From the NCBI GenBank assembly GCA_023954195.1, contig JAMLIK010000001.1:1352628-1416627 (forward strand): a DNA stretch of 64,000 nt, written 5' to 3'. Of this stretch, positions 1 to 11,766 are shown piece by piece. Below the pieces are notes generated by a model. The model saw only the letters and a program-made list of their open reading frames with translations, was not told the origin of the DNA and searched no databases. The first letter of the stretch is position 1, and each line of letters starts with the position of its first letter. The position numbers were made by a program, and so were the translations under genes. Source of the stretch: Xanthobacteraceae bacterium (GTDB taxonomy: Bacteria > Pseudomonadota > Alphaproteobacteria > Rhizobiales > Xanthobacteraceae).

Positions 1-254
1 ACGCCGGCCTGGAAGTGCGGGCGCGGCGGCTTCTCGCCGGCGGAAATGTCGTTGAGGTCATGTCCGGCCGAGAAGCACTTGCCGGCGCCGCGCAGGATCA
101 CCAGGCCGACGCGATCGGTCTGGCCGGCGATGGCATCGACATGCGCCTCAAGCGCGGCGAACAGCGCGACATTCAGCGCGTTCAGCTTGTCGGGACGGTT
201 GAGCGTCAGAACGGCGCAGCCGTCTTTGTCTTCCCTGAGCACCAGCGCGGTCAT
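1..254 (-). CDS. Enoyl-CoA hydratase/isomerase family protein (partial, C-terminus outside window)
   Basis: Only the first 84 residues lie in the window; the gene runs off the left edge. Residues 19-28 read NRPDKLNALN, the crotonase-family substrate-binding start, and residues 58-67 read GKCFSAGHDL, the oxyanion-hole segment with the usual F-SAG-DL pattern. The family hydrates or isomerises enoyl-CoA thioesters, a beta-oxidation step. The ATG at 254 is preceded by an AAGGAAG ribosome site at good spacing. It is the last visible gene of a minus-strand operon behind two acyl-CoA dehydrogenases and a flavoprotein, which fits a role in acyl-CoA catabolism. The exact substrate cannot be read from this fragment. 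Confidence 0.88.
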   Translation of the reverse strand, partial: MTALVLREDKDGCAVLTLNRPDKLNALNVALFAALEAHVDAIAGQTDRVGLVILRGAGKCFSAGHDLNDISAGEKPPRPHFQAG

Positions 255-298
255 GATGTCTTCCTTGTGGATGGGGAGGCCGGTCGCGGTTCGCTGGC

Positions 299-2447
<2,149 letters not shown>

Positions 2448-2457
2448 GATCCGGTCC

Positions 2458-3669
2458 TTACCGATTGGCGGCCAGCACGGTGCGCGCGATCAGATCGCGC
2501 TGCACCTCGTTGGTGCCGGCATAGATGGAGGTGGCGCGGGTGTTGAGATAATACGGCATCGCGATCAGATCGAAATCATCGCCGAGCGGCGCGACGTTGG
2601 AGCCGACGTTCAGGGCTTCCAGCTGCAATGGAACGGTCTCGATGCCGGACACCCGCGTCATCATGATCGACACCCGCTGGGACAGCTCCGAGTTCATCGT
2701 CTTGTTCATCGACGGATAGGCGGCGTCGCGCAGCATCGGGTGGCCGCTGATCGCGAGTTGCTCGAAATGCCGATAGGACAGGATGTCGGCCTCCAGCTCG
2801 CCGAGATCGCGCTGGAACACCGGATCGTCCGAAAGCGACCCGCCGAACGGCGACGGCGTCGCCGCCGCCGCCGCGCGAATCCGGGCGATATTGTGCAGCA
2901 GCGCCGGGCTCGCGGCCGAGCCGCCGCGCTCGTGCTTCAGGAGATGCTTGGCCACCGACCAGCCGTCGTTCTCCGCGCCGACGCGGCCGGACTTCGGCAC
3001 CCGCACATTGTCGAAGAACACTTCGCACTGTTCGGGAATGCCGTCGAGGCCGATGATCGGGCGGATATCCATGCCGGGATAGTCGGTGCGCTCCAGCAGC
3101 AGGAAGGTGATGCCCTCCTGCTTCTTGCCGGTCTTGTCGGTGCGCACCAGCATGAACATGCGGTTGGCGCGGTGCGCCAGCGTGGTCCAGATCTTGGAGC
3201 CGTTGATGATGTAGTCGTCGCCGTCGGACACCGCCGCGCATTGCAGCGAGGCGAGGTCGGAGCCGGCGTTCGGCTCGGAATAGCCCTGCGTCCAATAGGC
3301 CTCGCCGGACAGGATCTGCGGCAGGTGCCTGCGCTTCTGGTCCTCGGTGCCGAGGTCGATCAGCATCGGACCGACCATCTGGAGGCCGTTCGGCAACAGC
3401 GGCGGCAGCTCGCGCTTGCGGCATTCCTCCGCGAAAATGTAGCGCTGCTCCACCGACCAGCCGGTGCCGCCGTATTGCTTCGGCCAAGCCGGCGCGGCCC
3501 ATCCCCTGGCGTGCAGAATCTTCTGCCAGGCGACGGCCTGATCGAAGGGCGCGAATACGCTGGTGGTTTTCCTGCCGGCCTCGCGGATGTCCGGCGTCGG
3601 CGCGGTGTCGAGAAACGCCGCCACCTCCTGCCGAAAACTCTCAAACTCCGGTCCGAACTCGATATTCAT
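2458..3669 (-). CDS. Acyl-CoA dehydrogenase, probable catalytic subunit
   Basis: This 403-residue flavoprotein carries the two family signatures: QGYSEPNAGSDLASL at 128-142 and NGSKIWTTLAHRAN at 156-169. The position of the medium-chain-type catalytic Glu is alanine (YAGTNEVQR, A384), as in isovaleryl- and long-chain-type enzymes. Those use a glutamate in helix G instead, and LLKHERGG here supplies E247 at the matching place. It is the promoter-proximal gene of the operon that continues with the 374-residue partner, the flavoprotein and the hydratase. Its substrate, whether a branched, long or cyclic acyl-CoA, is not evident. Confidence 0.88.
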   Translation of the reverse strand: MNIEFGPEFESFRQEVAAFLDTAPTPDIREAGRKTTSVFAPFDQAVAWQKILHARGWAAPAWPKQYGGTGWSVEQRYIFAEECRKRELPPLLPNGLQMVGPMLIDLGTEDQKRRHLPQILSGEAYWTQGYSEPNAGSDLASLQCAAVSDGDDYIINGSKIWTTLAHRANRMFMLVRTDKTGKKQEGITFLLLERTDYPGMDIRPIIGLDGIPEQCEVFFDNVRVPKSGRVGAENDGWSVAKHLLKHERGGSAASPALLHNIARIRAAAAATPSPFGGSLSDDPVFQRDLGELEADILSYRHFEQLAISGHPMLRDAAYPSMNKTMNSELSQRVSIMMTRVSGIETVPLQLEALNVGSNVAPLGDDFDLIAMPYYLNTRATSIYAGTNEVQRDLIARTVLAANR

Positions 3670-3894
3670 CGGCTATCCTTCGGCTCCATGGCGTTTCGCT
3701 TCATGACGGGAATTTCCTAGCCTGCCGTTCGCCCCGCGTCCATGCGCCGCGATCCGCCCTCCCCGCCGCCGCCGAAGGCGCCGCCCGCGCGCAGGGGCGA
3801 TCATCACTCCGGAAACCGGCTGCCCTCCGTCCGTGACGGCCCCTCGCAAAGACGTCATAGTCGCAGGGGCGAAGGCGATGAGGACGAAGGTTGG

Positions 3895-4722
3895 ATGAAC
3901 TTGCCGGATGGTGTCGCGACTGGTGCGGGGGACGTCGGTTCGGCGGACCCGAGTGCTGTGGGCCTGCCCCCGCGTCCGGGAAAGGCGCTGCGGGTGCTGC
4001 TGTTCTTTTTCTACTTCTTCGGCTTCGTCATCGCGGTCCCGATGATGATCGTGGCCATCGTGCAGGCGACATACGGCCTGATCGACGGCCCGCCGTCGTT
4101 TCCGCCGGATCCCTTCGGCGAGCAGATCAAGACGATCACCAAATACGGCATCTTCGTCTGGGCCGGCTTGCAGTTCTTCATCTTCGGCCGGGTCGCCTCC
4201 TGGGTGAGCCAGGTGCCGGCGGTCGCGGGCGTGCCGCCCGTCGCGCGCAGCGTGTTGATGTCGCGGCTCCTGGCGCTCAACGAACAGAACATTCCGTTCG
4301 CGATCAGCCGCGGCAAGCGCGACAACGAAATCGTCGTGGACTGGCGCTACGCCGACGCCGAATGGCTCGACCAGATGCGCCTGCGGGGCATGAGCAAGGG
4401 TTATCGGCTGGTGCTGCGCCTCGACGAAGGCGCGCGCAACGTCCGGGCACAGGACCGCTACGCCTCGTTCGACCGGTCGGCGGGGCGCGGACCGAACCTG
4501 CTCTCGCTGAAATGGAACGTCTCGCTCGGCATCACCTTCTTCGAATACCAGCATGAGCGGGTGTACGGGCTGCAATTCAAGGACGGCAAGCCGACCTTCG
4601 ATCTCAGCTACGCCTACACCTTCGACCTCAACGAGCTGAAGCAGCCGATCATCGAGATCGTTCGCCATTCCGGCTGGAATTTCCGGCCGGTCATCACCTT
4701 CTTCCGTCCGGTCGGCGGCTGA
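3895..4722 (+). CDS. Uncharacterised two-helix membrane protein
   Basis: I do not recognise the family. From the ATG at 3895, preceded by GGACGAAGG, the product is 275 residues. An upstream ATG at 3742 would add a proline- and arginine-rich stretch of poor coding quality, so I chose the internal start. Two hydrophobic segments are seen, at about residues 31-56 (very phenylalanine-rich) and 84-104. They are followed by a soluble region of about 170 residues that mixes charged and aromatic residues and has no obvious catalytic motif. It stands alone between the divergent acyl-CoA operon and the convergent glycosyltransferase gene. It could be a membrane-anchored envelope protein. Confidence 0.7.
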   Translation: MNLPDGVATGAGDVGSADPSAVGLPPRPGKALRVLLFFFYFFGFVIAVPMMIVAIVQATYGLIDGPPSFPPDPFGEQIKTITKYGIFVWAGLQFFIFGRVASWVSQVPAVAGVPPVARSVLMSRLLALNEQNIPFAISRGKRDNEIVVDWRYADAEWLDQMRLRGMSKGYRLVLRLDEGARNVRAQDRYASFDRSAGRGPNLLSLKWNVSLGITFFEYQHERVYGLQFKDGKPTFDLSYAYTFDLNELKQPIIEIVRHSGWNFRPVITFFRPVGG

Positions 4723-4820
4723 CAGGCGGGACCCGGCGATGATCCGCCGCCGCGTTCCGTCGTTCGCGGGTGGCCAGCAGGACCATGCTACCACCCAAGG
4801 GCAATCCGCGACAACCGGCG

Positions 4821-6161
4821 TCAGCCACGGCCTTCCAGCTTGTCGTAGAGCGCCGCCAGGTTCTTCCGGTAGCGCTCGACGGAAAACGCCGCGGCGCGAT
4901 CGCGGCCCTTCGCAGCCAACTCTCCGGCGCGTTCCGGATTATCGGCAATGGCCCGTAGCGCGTCGCGGATCTGGGTGGGATCGTAGGGATCGACCAGCAG
5001 GGCGGCGTCGCCGGCGATTTCCGGCGAGGCGCCCTCGCTGGAGGTGATGACCGGCGTGCCGCAAAGCATCGCTTCGAGCGCCGGCAGGCCGAACCCCTCG
5101 TAGAGCGAGGGAGCAGCGACCGCGATCGCCCCCCGGATCAGACTGATGAGCACCGGAAAGGGCGCGTAGCCGAAGCGGCGGATATCGCGGCGCACCTGGG
5201 TGATGTCGCCCAGTTGCACCAGCCTGCTCAGGTGATCGACATGATCGCCGGCGAGGAAGCGCAGTTCCTGGTCCGAAAGCCATGCCTCCTCGCCGATGAT
5301 GACGAGCGGCTGTTTCAATCCGGAAGCCAGATAGCCCTGAATCAGGCGGCCAAGATTCTTCTTCGGCTCGATCGCGCCGAAGAACAGGAAGTAACCCTTG
5401 TGGTCGAGGCCGAACATGCCCTTGAGCTCATCGGCGACGATATCCTGCGGTTTGTCGAGATAGGCTTTCGGTATGTCGACGGCCTGATAGGTGTTGGTGA
5501 TCTTTTCTTCGGGGACACCGAGCAGATTGACGATGTCGCGCTTCGATGTCTCCGAAATCGTGACGATGTGATCGGCCGTGGCGGCGATCCACTCCATGAG
5601 CTGGACGAAGCGACGATTGACGTCGAGCGTCGTGAACGGCAGCCGCATCGGCACCAGGTCATGGATGGTGTAGATGTTCTTGGCCCGCCTCGCGCGGACC
5701 GGCAGCGGACAGGTCCAATGCGCGATGTCGGGACCCGGCTCGGCGAATTGCACGGTGGTCGGCAGGCCCATATAGCGGTACAGGCCGTTGGCTTTGGCAT
5801 AGAGGCCGTCGACGTTGTAGAGACCGTCGAAACGGGGCATCCGGGCGCGGAAATTCGTTTCGATCACCAGGCCGGTGCGCGGCACCGGCCTGGCGAGGCG
5901 GCCCCGCCACCATGTCGCGGCGAAGCGCATGCGGTCGTAGCCGTCGAGCCAGCGCGGCGGGCGGCTGCCCGCCGGATCGAAGAACGTCATCTCGCGCGCC
6001 GCCGGATACTTGAGGGGCGGCAGCCGGAGACCGTAGAGCATATCGACCGTATGACCGATGTCCTTCAGGGCGAAGGTCAGGTTGCGCGCATAGGTCGCTA
6101 TTCCGGTTCCCTTCTCCAGGGACAGGTTATATCCATCGACCAGTATCCGCCTGCCCGGCAT
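4821..6161 (-). CDS. GT4-family glycosyltransferase
   Basis: This 446-residue retaining glycosyltransferase has a GT-B fold. The N-terminal domain begins ILVDGYNLSLEKGTGIATYARN, which includes the glycine-rich acceptor loop. The C-terminal nucleotide-sugar domain shows EPKKNLGRLI at 265-274 and YEGFGLPALEAML at 354-366, the EX7E motif of the family. The open frame extends to 6317, but the ATG at 6161 has a good GAGGTAGGTGAAGG ribosome site and starts directly at the domain. It is divergent from the methyltransferase genes to its right and opens a cluster with two more GT4 enzymes. It probably adds a sugar to a surface glycan or glycoprotein; donor and acceptor are unknown. Confidence 0.88.
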   Translation of the reverse strand: MPGRRILVDGYNLSLEKGTGIATYARNLTFALKDIGHTVDMLYGLRLPPLKYPAAREMTFFDPAGSRPPRWLDGYDRMRFAATWWRGRLARPVPRTGLVIETNFRARMPRFDGLYNVDGLYAKANGLYRYMGLPTTVQFAEPGPDIAHWTCPLPVRARRAKNIYTIHDLVPMRLPFTTLDVNRRFVQLMEWIAATADHIVTISETSKRDIVNLLGVPEEKITNTYQAVDIPKAYLDKPQDIVADELKGMFGLDHKGYFLFFGAIEPKKNLGRLIQGYLASGLKQPLVIIGEEAWLSDQELRFLAGDHVDHLSRLVQLGDITQVRRDIRRFGYAPFPVLISLIRGAIAVAAPSLYEGFGLPALEAMLCGTPVITSSEGASPEIAGDAALLVDPYDPTQIRDALRAIADNPERAGELAAKGRDRAAAFSVERYRKNLAALYDKLEGRG

Positions 6162-6300
6162 GCCTTCACCTACCTCGACGCCCCCTTGACTTTTGCGCCG
6201 CGTCAGCGGCTTAGCATAGGCGTGAAAAGAACGGAAATCCGTCTCGGCGGCGCGATGCGCATGAGAGCGGCTCAGGGCAAAATCGAGAATGAGGGCGGGC

Positions 6301-7188
6301 ATGGCAGCGCAAGCCACTGAGCAGCGGAGCGAGACCCTCGGCGAGACAGCCCCGGATCCGATCCGGCCGTATTTCGAAACCGCGCGGCCGGCCGATTTTC
6401 CGCATGTCTTCGGCTCGACGCTCTGTCGCGCGGAGCATTTCCTGCTGCCGCTGTTCGGCTACTGGCTGCGCGAGTTGCGCATGCATCCGACGATGCACCG
6501 CAAGCTATGGGAACTGGTCTTCATCACACAGACGTTGCACGAGTTCGCGCTGATGCGGCCGGGTGCCCGCGGCCTGGGTTTCGGCGTCGGCCAGGAGCCG
6601 TTGTCGACCTATTTCGCCAAATGCGGCGTCGACGTGCTCGCCACCGATCTCGACGCCGACAGCGCGCAGGCGCGCGGCTGGATCGAGAGCGGCCAGCACG
6701 CCGCCGCGCCGGATCATCTGTTCTGGCCGGGCATTCTCGACCGCGAGGACTTCAACAAGCGCGTCACCTTCCGTACCGTCGACATGAATCATGTCCCGTC
6801 CGATCTCAAGGCCTTCGACTTCCTCTGGTCCGCTTGCTCGCTGGAGCATGTCGGAAGCATCGACAAGGGACTGGTCTTCATCGAGGACTCGCTGCACGCC
6901 CTGCGGCCGGGCGGGGTCGCTCTCCATACCACGGAATTCAACCTCTCCTCCGACACCGACACGATCGAGGAAGGCGGCACCGTGCTGTTCAGGAAGCAGG
7001 ACATCCTCCTGCTGGAACGCTTGCTGAAGGCGCGCGGCCACCGGCTATTGCCGCTCAATTTCTATCAGGGCGCGACCGAGGTCGATGCCTATATAGATGT
7101 TCCGCCTTATAAGCCCGATCCGCATCTGCGCCTCCAGATCGGCGCCTATAAATCGACCAGCATCGGTCTCGCGATCGTCAAGGGCTAG
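6301..7188 (+). CDS. SAM-dependent methyltransferase-like protein
   Basis: The product has 295 residues. GLGFGVGQEPLSTYFAK at about 91-107 is the glycine-rich SAM-binding loop, VLATDLDAD at 112-120 has the acidic end of strand 2, and FDFLWSACSLEHVGS at 172-186 is the strand-4 motif. LRPGGVALHTTEF follows as in class I enzymes. An ATG four codons upstream exists, but the one at 6301 follows GAGGGCGGG. It begins a plus-strand run with an FkbM methyltransferase and another methyltransferase-like protein. The context suggests methylation of a sugar or of a glycan end, but no substrate can be read from the sequence. Confidence 0.8.
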   Translation: MAAQATEQRSETLGETAPDPIRPYFETARPADFPHVFGSTLCRAEHFLLPLFGYWLRELRMHPTMHRKLWELVFITQTLHEFALMRPGARGLGFGVGQEPLSTYFAKCGVDVLATDLDADSAQARGWIESGQHAAAPDHLFWPGILDREDFNKRVTFRTVDMNHVPSDLKAFDFLWSACSLEHVGSIDKGLVFIEDSLHALRPGGVALHTTEFNLSSDTDTIEEGGTVLFRKQDILLLERLLKARGHRLLPLNFYQGATEVDAYIDVPPYKPDPHLRLQIGAYKSTSIGLAIVKG

Positions 7189-7202
7189 GACGGATATCCG
7201 GC

Positions 7203-8027
7203 ATGATCGACGACTTCATCGAACGCTGCCGCCGCGGCGCCCGCGCCACCTATCTGGGTGAAAGCCGTATCGCGTGCCGGGCGCTCGGTCGTTATGATAT
7301 CGTCGTCGACGCCGACGATATCGGCCTGACCCCCAATATCGTCTGCGACGGGTTCTGGGAGCCGAGCATATCGGTAGTGTTCGAGCGTGTTCTGAAGCCC
7401 GGAATGACCGCCGTCGATATCGGCGCCAACGTCGGCTATTTCAGCCTGCTCATGGCATCCCGCGTCGCGCCGGGCGGTCAAGTGATCTCGATCGAGGCCA
7501 ATCCCGCGATGGCCGCCCTGCTGCGCGACACGATCGCGATGAACGACCTTGAGACGACCGTGACCCTGCATAATGTCGCGGCGGCCGACCAGGCGGGCGA
7601 GCTTGATTTCTATATCATCCCCGATCGGAACCTGAACGGCTGCATTCTTCTCGACGAGTGGCAGGGACGAGTCGACCCGACGCGCCTGTCGCGTGTCAGG
7701 GCGGCGGCGGCGGATGATATTCTGGCGGGTATCGGGCCGATCGACATGATAAAGATCGATGTCGAGGGGGCCGAACACCTCGTCTGGAAAGGGTTGAAGC
7801 GAACGCTCGCGAACAACCCCGGCATCGTCGTGGTGCTGGAATTCAACGCCTCGCGCCACTCGGAGGCAGGCTCTCTCGCCGCGAAGATCGAGGCCGACGG
7901 CTTTCCGCTGCGCTTCATCGCTGACGACGGCAGCATCCGCGACGTCGGGCACGACGCGCTTCTCGATCCCCGTTCCACCGCCGACTGGATGCTTTTCCTC
8001 AAGCGCGGCGAGATCGGCCAGCCATGA
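7203..8027 (+). CDS. FkbM family methyltransferase
   Basis: This 274-residue protein has the FkbM (Methyltransf_21) pattern. GMTAVDIGANVGYFSLL at 67-83 is the SAM loop, VISIEANPAM at 94-103 the adenosine-binding acidic residue region, and IDMIKIDVEGAEHLVWKG at 180-197 the characteristic KIDVEGAE motif. FkbM proteins O-methylate hydroxyls in polyketides and sugars and are common in polysaccharide clusters. The gene starts 14 bp after the preceding methyltransferase, and its stop overlaps the next start (ATGA), so translation is probably coupled across the three genes. Confidence 0.87.
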   Translation: MIDDFIERCRRGARATYLGESRIACRALGRYDIVVDADDIGLTPNIVCDGFWEPSISVVFERVLKPGMTAVDIGANVGYFSLLMASRVAPGGQVISIEANPAMAALLRDTIAMNDLETTVTLHNVAAADQAGELDFYIIPDRNLNGCILLDEWQGRVDPTRLSRVRAAAADDILAGIGPIDMIKIDVEGAEHLVWKGLKRTLANNPGIVVVLEFNASRHSEAGSLAAKIEADGFPLRFIADDGSIRDVGHDALLDPRSTADWMLFLKRGEIGQP

Positions 8028-9112
8028 GCGCTCAGCCCGGTGAAAACGGCATGCCCGTGCTCGACCCTTACTGGCTGGGCGTGACGGAATTTTTGGAGCG
8101 CCATTCAGTCGCGCCTTGGAGCACCCTTGCGCCGCGCGAGTTCGGCCCGCACCTGGAAGGTTCGATTCCATACGAACGCGCGGGTGACGGGGATGTCAGC
8201 GGGCTCGACTGTGCCGTGCTCCACAAGGGCATGCTCGCGCGCCTGCCCGCCCGCTTCTTGCGGACGGTGCTGCGCCGGCTGGTGCCTGCCTATGCCAACG
8301 CCGTCTTCGTGGTCTACTGCCGGGAGATTTTCGAGCCGCTGGAATCAGCCGAGCACATCAAGGCGTTCCTCGAACAAATTCCGGATGAGGACGACATCCC
8401 CCCGGCCGCGCAGCCCCCGCTTGCCGTCTATTGCGGCGGTGGCAGGATGATCTGCCGCGATCCGAACTTCCGCAAGCTCATCGTTCCGGCACGCGCGAAG
8501 GCTCTGCTGACGGCGCTGATGAGGGGGGAAAACCCCGTGGCCGAACTGGCCGAACGATTGGCCCCGTTCCTTTCCGGGGCGCGCAGGGTCATCGATTACG
8601 GCGCCGGAATCGGATTGCTGGCGCTCGCGGCCAAGGAAAAGGCCGCACCGGACTGCGTGGTCGCCGCCATTGAGGACGACGCCCTCTGGGTTCAATGCCT
8701 CAAGGCCAACATCGACCTCGCGGGACTTGCCGCGCGCGCCGAGATTGTCAGCGAACGGCCGCGGCTCGGCGATATTGGCCGCGTCCATGGTTCGTCGACC
8801 GACACGGCATGGCTGGCGATCGGCGGATCGCGCTTCGATTTCACCGTTCCATGCGATGCGTTGCATATCGACCTCGACTTCGCCCGCGGCGACGACATCG
8901 GCGGCATCGCCGCATTCCTTGACCAGAACGGGCGGCCGCCGCTTATTCTCAGCCGCGGCCTCGCCGGCCGGATGGAGAGCACGGACGTGGACGAGGCGGC
9001 GCTGCTTGCAAGCCTGCGGCCTCTCGGCTATGGCACCGACATCCAGGCGACCCGTTGCGGACCCGGATCGGTGACGATGCTGCGCTTGGAGCGCGGGAAC
9101 GCCGGAAGGTAA
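8024..9112 (+). CDS. Methyltransferase-like protein of unknown specificity
   Basis: This 362-residue protein has a methyltransferase core in its second half: RRVIDYGAGIGLLALAA at about 187-203 matches the SAM-binding loop and VVAAIEDDALWVQCLKAN the next strand. The first ~185 residues are not recognisable. They include a HKGMLARLPARFLRTVL segment that could contact another protein, and an acidic patch (IPDEDDIPP). A later segment, CDALHIDLDFARGDD, resembles the IDVEG-type strand of FkbM proteins, so it may be a divergent FkbM with an added N-terminal domain. It overlaps the upstream FkbM gene by 4 bp. Confidence 0.65.
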   Translation: MSAQPGENGMPVLDPYWLGVTEFLERHSVAPWSTLAPREFGPHLEGSIPYERAGDGDVSGLDCAVLHKGMLARLPARFLRTVLRRLVPAYANAVFVVYCREIFEPLESAEHIKAFLEQIPDEDDIPPAAQPPLAVYCGGGRMICRDPNFRKLIVPARAKALLTALMRGENPVAELAERLAPFLSGARRVIDYGAGIGLLALAAKEKAAPDCVVAAIEDDALWVQCLKANIDLAGLAARAEIVSERPRLGDIGRVHGSSTDTAWLAIGGSRFDFTVPCDALHIDLDFARGDDIGGIAAFLDQNGRPPLILSRGLAGRMESTDVDEAALLASLRPLGYGTDIQATRCGPGSVTMLRLERGNAGR

Positions 9113-9369
9113 CGGCTGCGGCGCCTGACGCAGGCGGCAAATCCGGATCGACGCCCGACCAGCGCCGGGGTCGCGTCGGGACCGCGGATGGCAGCATCCG
9201 CCCGGAAGGAGATATGATCCGGGGATCGATGCAACCGGATACTTTTCCTCGACGGCGATGAAGGCGTAAATTACCAAGGCCACCAGTGCTCCAGCCGTCG
9301 GATAGCGGGATGAAACATTTCGGTATGCTCCGCAGCGAAGCCGGCATCGAGCCGGGCGGATATCCCGGC

Positions 9370-10533
9370 ATGTCCACCTTGCCGCCGCGGCGACCGAGAA
9401 TTCTCCACGTCTTCAAGACCGCCGCGCCGGAATATATCGGCGGCGTGCCAGCGATCATGGAAACGATCGTGTCGGGCCTCGGCGATCGATTCGATTCCGG
9501 GCTGCTCATCTCCTCCAACCGCCCAGCATCCGAATTCGAAAGCCATCTCGGCCTGCCGGTCACGACCGTGCGCCATTTCGGACATTTCATGTCCATGCCG
9601 GTCGCGCCGACGCTGCCGCTGCGCCTCGGGCTCATGGCCAGCCACTACGATATGGTGGTCCTCCACATGCCGTTCCCGCTGGCCGATCTTGCCTCCTACA
9701 TGGACTTCCCGCGCTCGGTTCCGCTGGTGGTGCAATGGCATTCCGCGATTGTCCGGCAGACCATGTTCAAACCCCTCTACAGCCGGCCCATGCGGCGCTC
9801 GCTGCAAAAGGCTCGGGCGATCGTGGTCTCCGGCCTTCCGCTGGTCGAAACCGCGAAACCTCTCAGGCAGGTGCGCGACAAGTGCCATGCCATTCCTTTC
9901 GGCATCGACGCGGACGCCTGGAACAGGCTGTCCGCCGCCGACCTGTCGGAGATCGAGCGTATTCGCAACGCGCATCCGCGCCTGATCCTCGCGGTCGGCC
10001 GGCTGGTCTCCTACAAGGGATTCCACATCCTGGCCGAGGCGCTGCGCACCCTCGACGCGGAGGCATGGATCGTCGGAGACGGGCCGCTGGACGGTCTGAT
10101 CCGCAAGCGGGCCGCGGAGGCGGGCACCGGAGGCCGGCTGCGCCTTCTGGGCCGCGTTCCGGCCGCCACGCTGAAGCGCCTCTACCACGCCGCGCGCGTC
10201 CTGGCCTTTCCCTCGATCACCGACGCCGAAACCTTCGGGCTGGTCCAAGTGGAGGCGATGGCCTGCGGCCTGCCGGTCGTCAACACCCGGTTGAATACGA
10301 TGGTCCCGCATGTCGCCCGGCACGAGCTGGAGGCTTTGACCGTGCCGCCGCACGACGCGGGGGCGCTGGCGGCGGCATTGCACCAAATCCTGGACCAACC
10401 GGCGCTGGCGCAGCGACTCGGACGGGCGGGCGCGGCGCGCGTGGCGTCGACCTACGGTCTCGACCGGTTCCTGGACGCCACCGCCGCGCTCTACGAACGC
10501 GTGCTGCGCGAGGCAAGGGACATGGCGACCTGA
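9370..10533 (+). CDS. GT4-family glycosyltransferase
   Basis: The product is a 387-residue GT-B glycosyltransferase. RILHVFKTAAPEYIGGVPA at 10-28 forms the first strand and glycine loop. GRLVSYKGFHILAEAL at 210-225 is the typical GRL-x-x-KG segment that binds donor phosphate, and DAETFGLVQVEAMACG at 285-300 is the EX7E catalytic motif. The start is uncertain: in-frame ATGs exist at 9286, 9310 and 9370. I chose the last because the Rossmann strand begins right after it and a GGCGGA lies at usable spacing. It precedes a third glycosyltransferase by about 80 bp on the same strand. Confidence 0.85.
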   Translation: MSTLPPRRPRILHVFKTAAPEYIGGVPAIMETIVSGLGDRFDSGLLISSNRPASEFESHLGLPVTTVRHFGHFMSMPVAPTLPLRLGLMASHYDMVVLHMPFPLADLASYMDFPRSVPLVVQWHSAIVRQTMFKPLYSRPMRRSLQKARAIVVSGLPLVETAKPLRQVRDKCHAIPFGIDADAWNRLSAADLSEIERIRNAHPRLILAVGRLVSYKGFHILAEALRTLDAEAWIVGDGPLDGLIRKRAAEAGTGGRLRLLGRVPAATLKRLYHAARVLAFPSITDAETFGLVQVEAMACGLPVVNTRLNTMVPHVARHELEALTVPPHDAGALAAALHQILDQPALAQRLGRAGAARVASTYGLDRFLDATAALYERVLREARDMAT

Positions 10534-10611
10534 TGAATGCGACGCTGGTCCGGATGAGCGACAGGCCGCGCATGGGCGGATACGACGCCGGAGCCCCGTG
10601 GCGGGGGCGGC

Positions 10612-11766
10612 ATGCATCTCGGCATTGATCTCGCCCCGTTGCGGGCCCATGGCGGCGGCATCCCGACCTTTGCCCGGCAGGTGCTCGGCGCGATCCTCGC
10701 CGACCGGCCCGACTGGTCGGTGCGCGGCTTTTCCTGGGGCGGCTGGAGCGATCCACGAATAACGGCGCCGGCCGGATCTGGACAGGACAGCCTCGGCGCC
10801 ATGCGCGATGCGCGGCGCCGGGCCCGGCTCTCCGGCATGGCGCTTTCTCTCCCGCTCGTCGCAAGCGCGAGAGCCACGCTGCGCGCCCTGGCCTTTCGCG
10901 CCCTGCCGAGACCGCCTCTCGATCTGTTCTATGCGATCAACTTCGTTCCGCCGGCGGCGATGGACTGCCCTGTCCTGCCCGTCGTGCACGACCTCTTTCA
11001 TCTCCACGCCCCCGGAAAGGTCCACCCGGCGCGGCGGCGCGTCCTGGCGCCGCTGGCGGCGGTCGCGCGCGCCGCGCCGCGCGTCCAGTGCGTGTCGAAC
11101 CACACCGCCGACGACGTCAATCGCCTGTTCGGCGTCCCCGCGGGACGGCTGGACGTCGTCTACCCCGCCGTCGCAGCGGAATTCCTCACCGCCGGCGACG
11201 GGGGCCCCGTCGATGCGCTCGGGCTCGAACGCGGCAGTTACTGGCTCGCGGTGGGCATGGCCGAGCCGCGCAAGAATCTCGGCCTCCTGCTCGAAGTAAT
11301 CGAGCGATTTCCGGATGTATGTCCGCCCGAGCGCCCGCTGGTTCTGACCGGCGCTTCAGCCTGGAACCGGGACGGATACCAGGCGGCGAGGATCAGCAGG
11401 CTCCAGGCCCAGCGACGTCTGCGTCATCTCGGCTTCGTGCCGCCGGATGTCCTCGCCGCGCTCTATGCCCACTGCACGGCCTTCCTCATGCCGTCGCTGC
11501 ACGAGGGCTTCGGGCTGCCGCTTGTGGAGGCCCTCGCGGCGGGCGGGCGCGTCATCGCCGCCGATAACAGCTCGCTTCCGGAAATAGCCGGCGGACATGC
11601 GCTCCTGCTCGACGCGACCGATGGTAATAGCTGGGGCGAGGCGATGCGCGACCATGCGCGGCGCGAACCGGCCCCCGCGACGATTGCCGCCGCCCGATCG
11701 TATGCCGGCCGTTTCAGCATGCAGGCGACGGGCCGCGCCGCCCTCGCCTCCATCGAGGCTGTCTAA
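10612..11766 (+). CDS. GT4-family glycosyltransferase (mannosyltransferase-like)
   Basis: This 384-residue GT4 enzyme begins MHLGIDLAPLRAHGGGIPTF, the acceptor-domain start with its glycine loop. The donor domain carries VGMAEPRKNLGLLLEV at 214-229 and LHEGFGLPLVEALAAGG at 296-312, including the catalytic EX7E glutamates, followed by the SSLPEIAGGHALL segment typical of WbaZ/MtfA-like mannosyltransferases. The donor assignment is only by resemblance. It is the last sugar gene before the type I secretion genes, 124 bp away on the same strand, so the two groups may be co-expressed. Confidence 0.86.
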   Translation: MHLGIDLAPLRAHGGGIPTFARQVLGAILADRPDWSVRGFSWGGWSDPRITAPAGSGQDSLGAMRDARRRARLSGMALSLPLVASARATLRALAFRALPRPPLDLFYAINFVPPAAMDCPVLPVVHDLFHLHAPGKVHPARRRVLAPLAAVARAAPRVQCVSNHTADDVNRLFGVPAGRLDVVYPAVAAEFLTAGDGGPVDALGLERGSYWLAVGMAEPRKNLGLLLEVIERFPDVCPPERPLVLTGASAWNRDGYQAARISRLQAQRRLRHLGFVPPDVLAALYAHCTAFLMPSLHEGFGLPLVEALAAGGRVIAADNSSLPEIAGGHALLLDATDGNSWGEAMRDHARREPAPATIAAARSYAGRFSMQATGRAALASIEAV

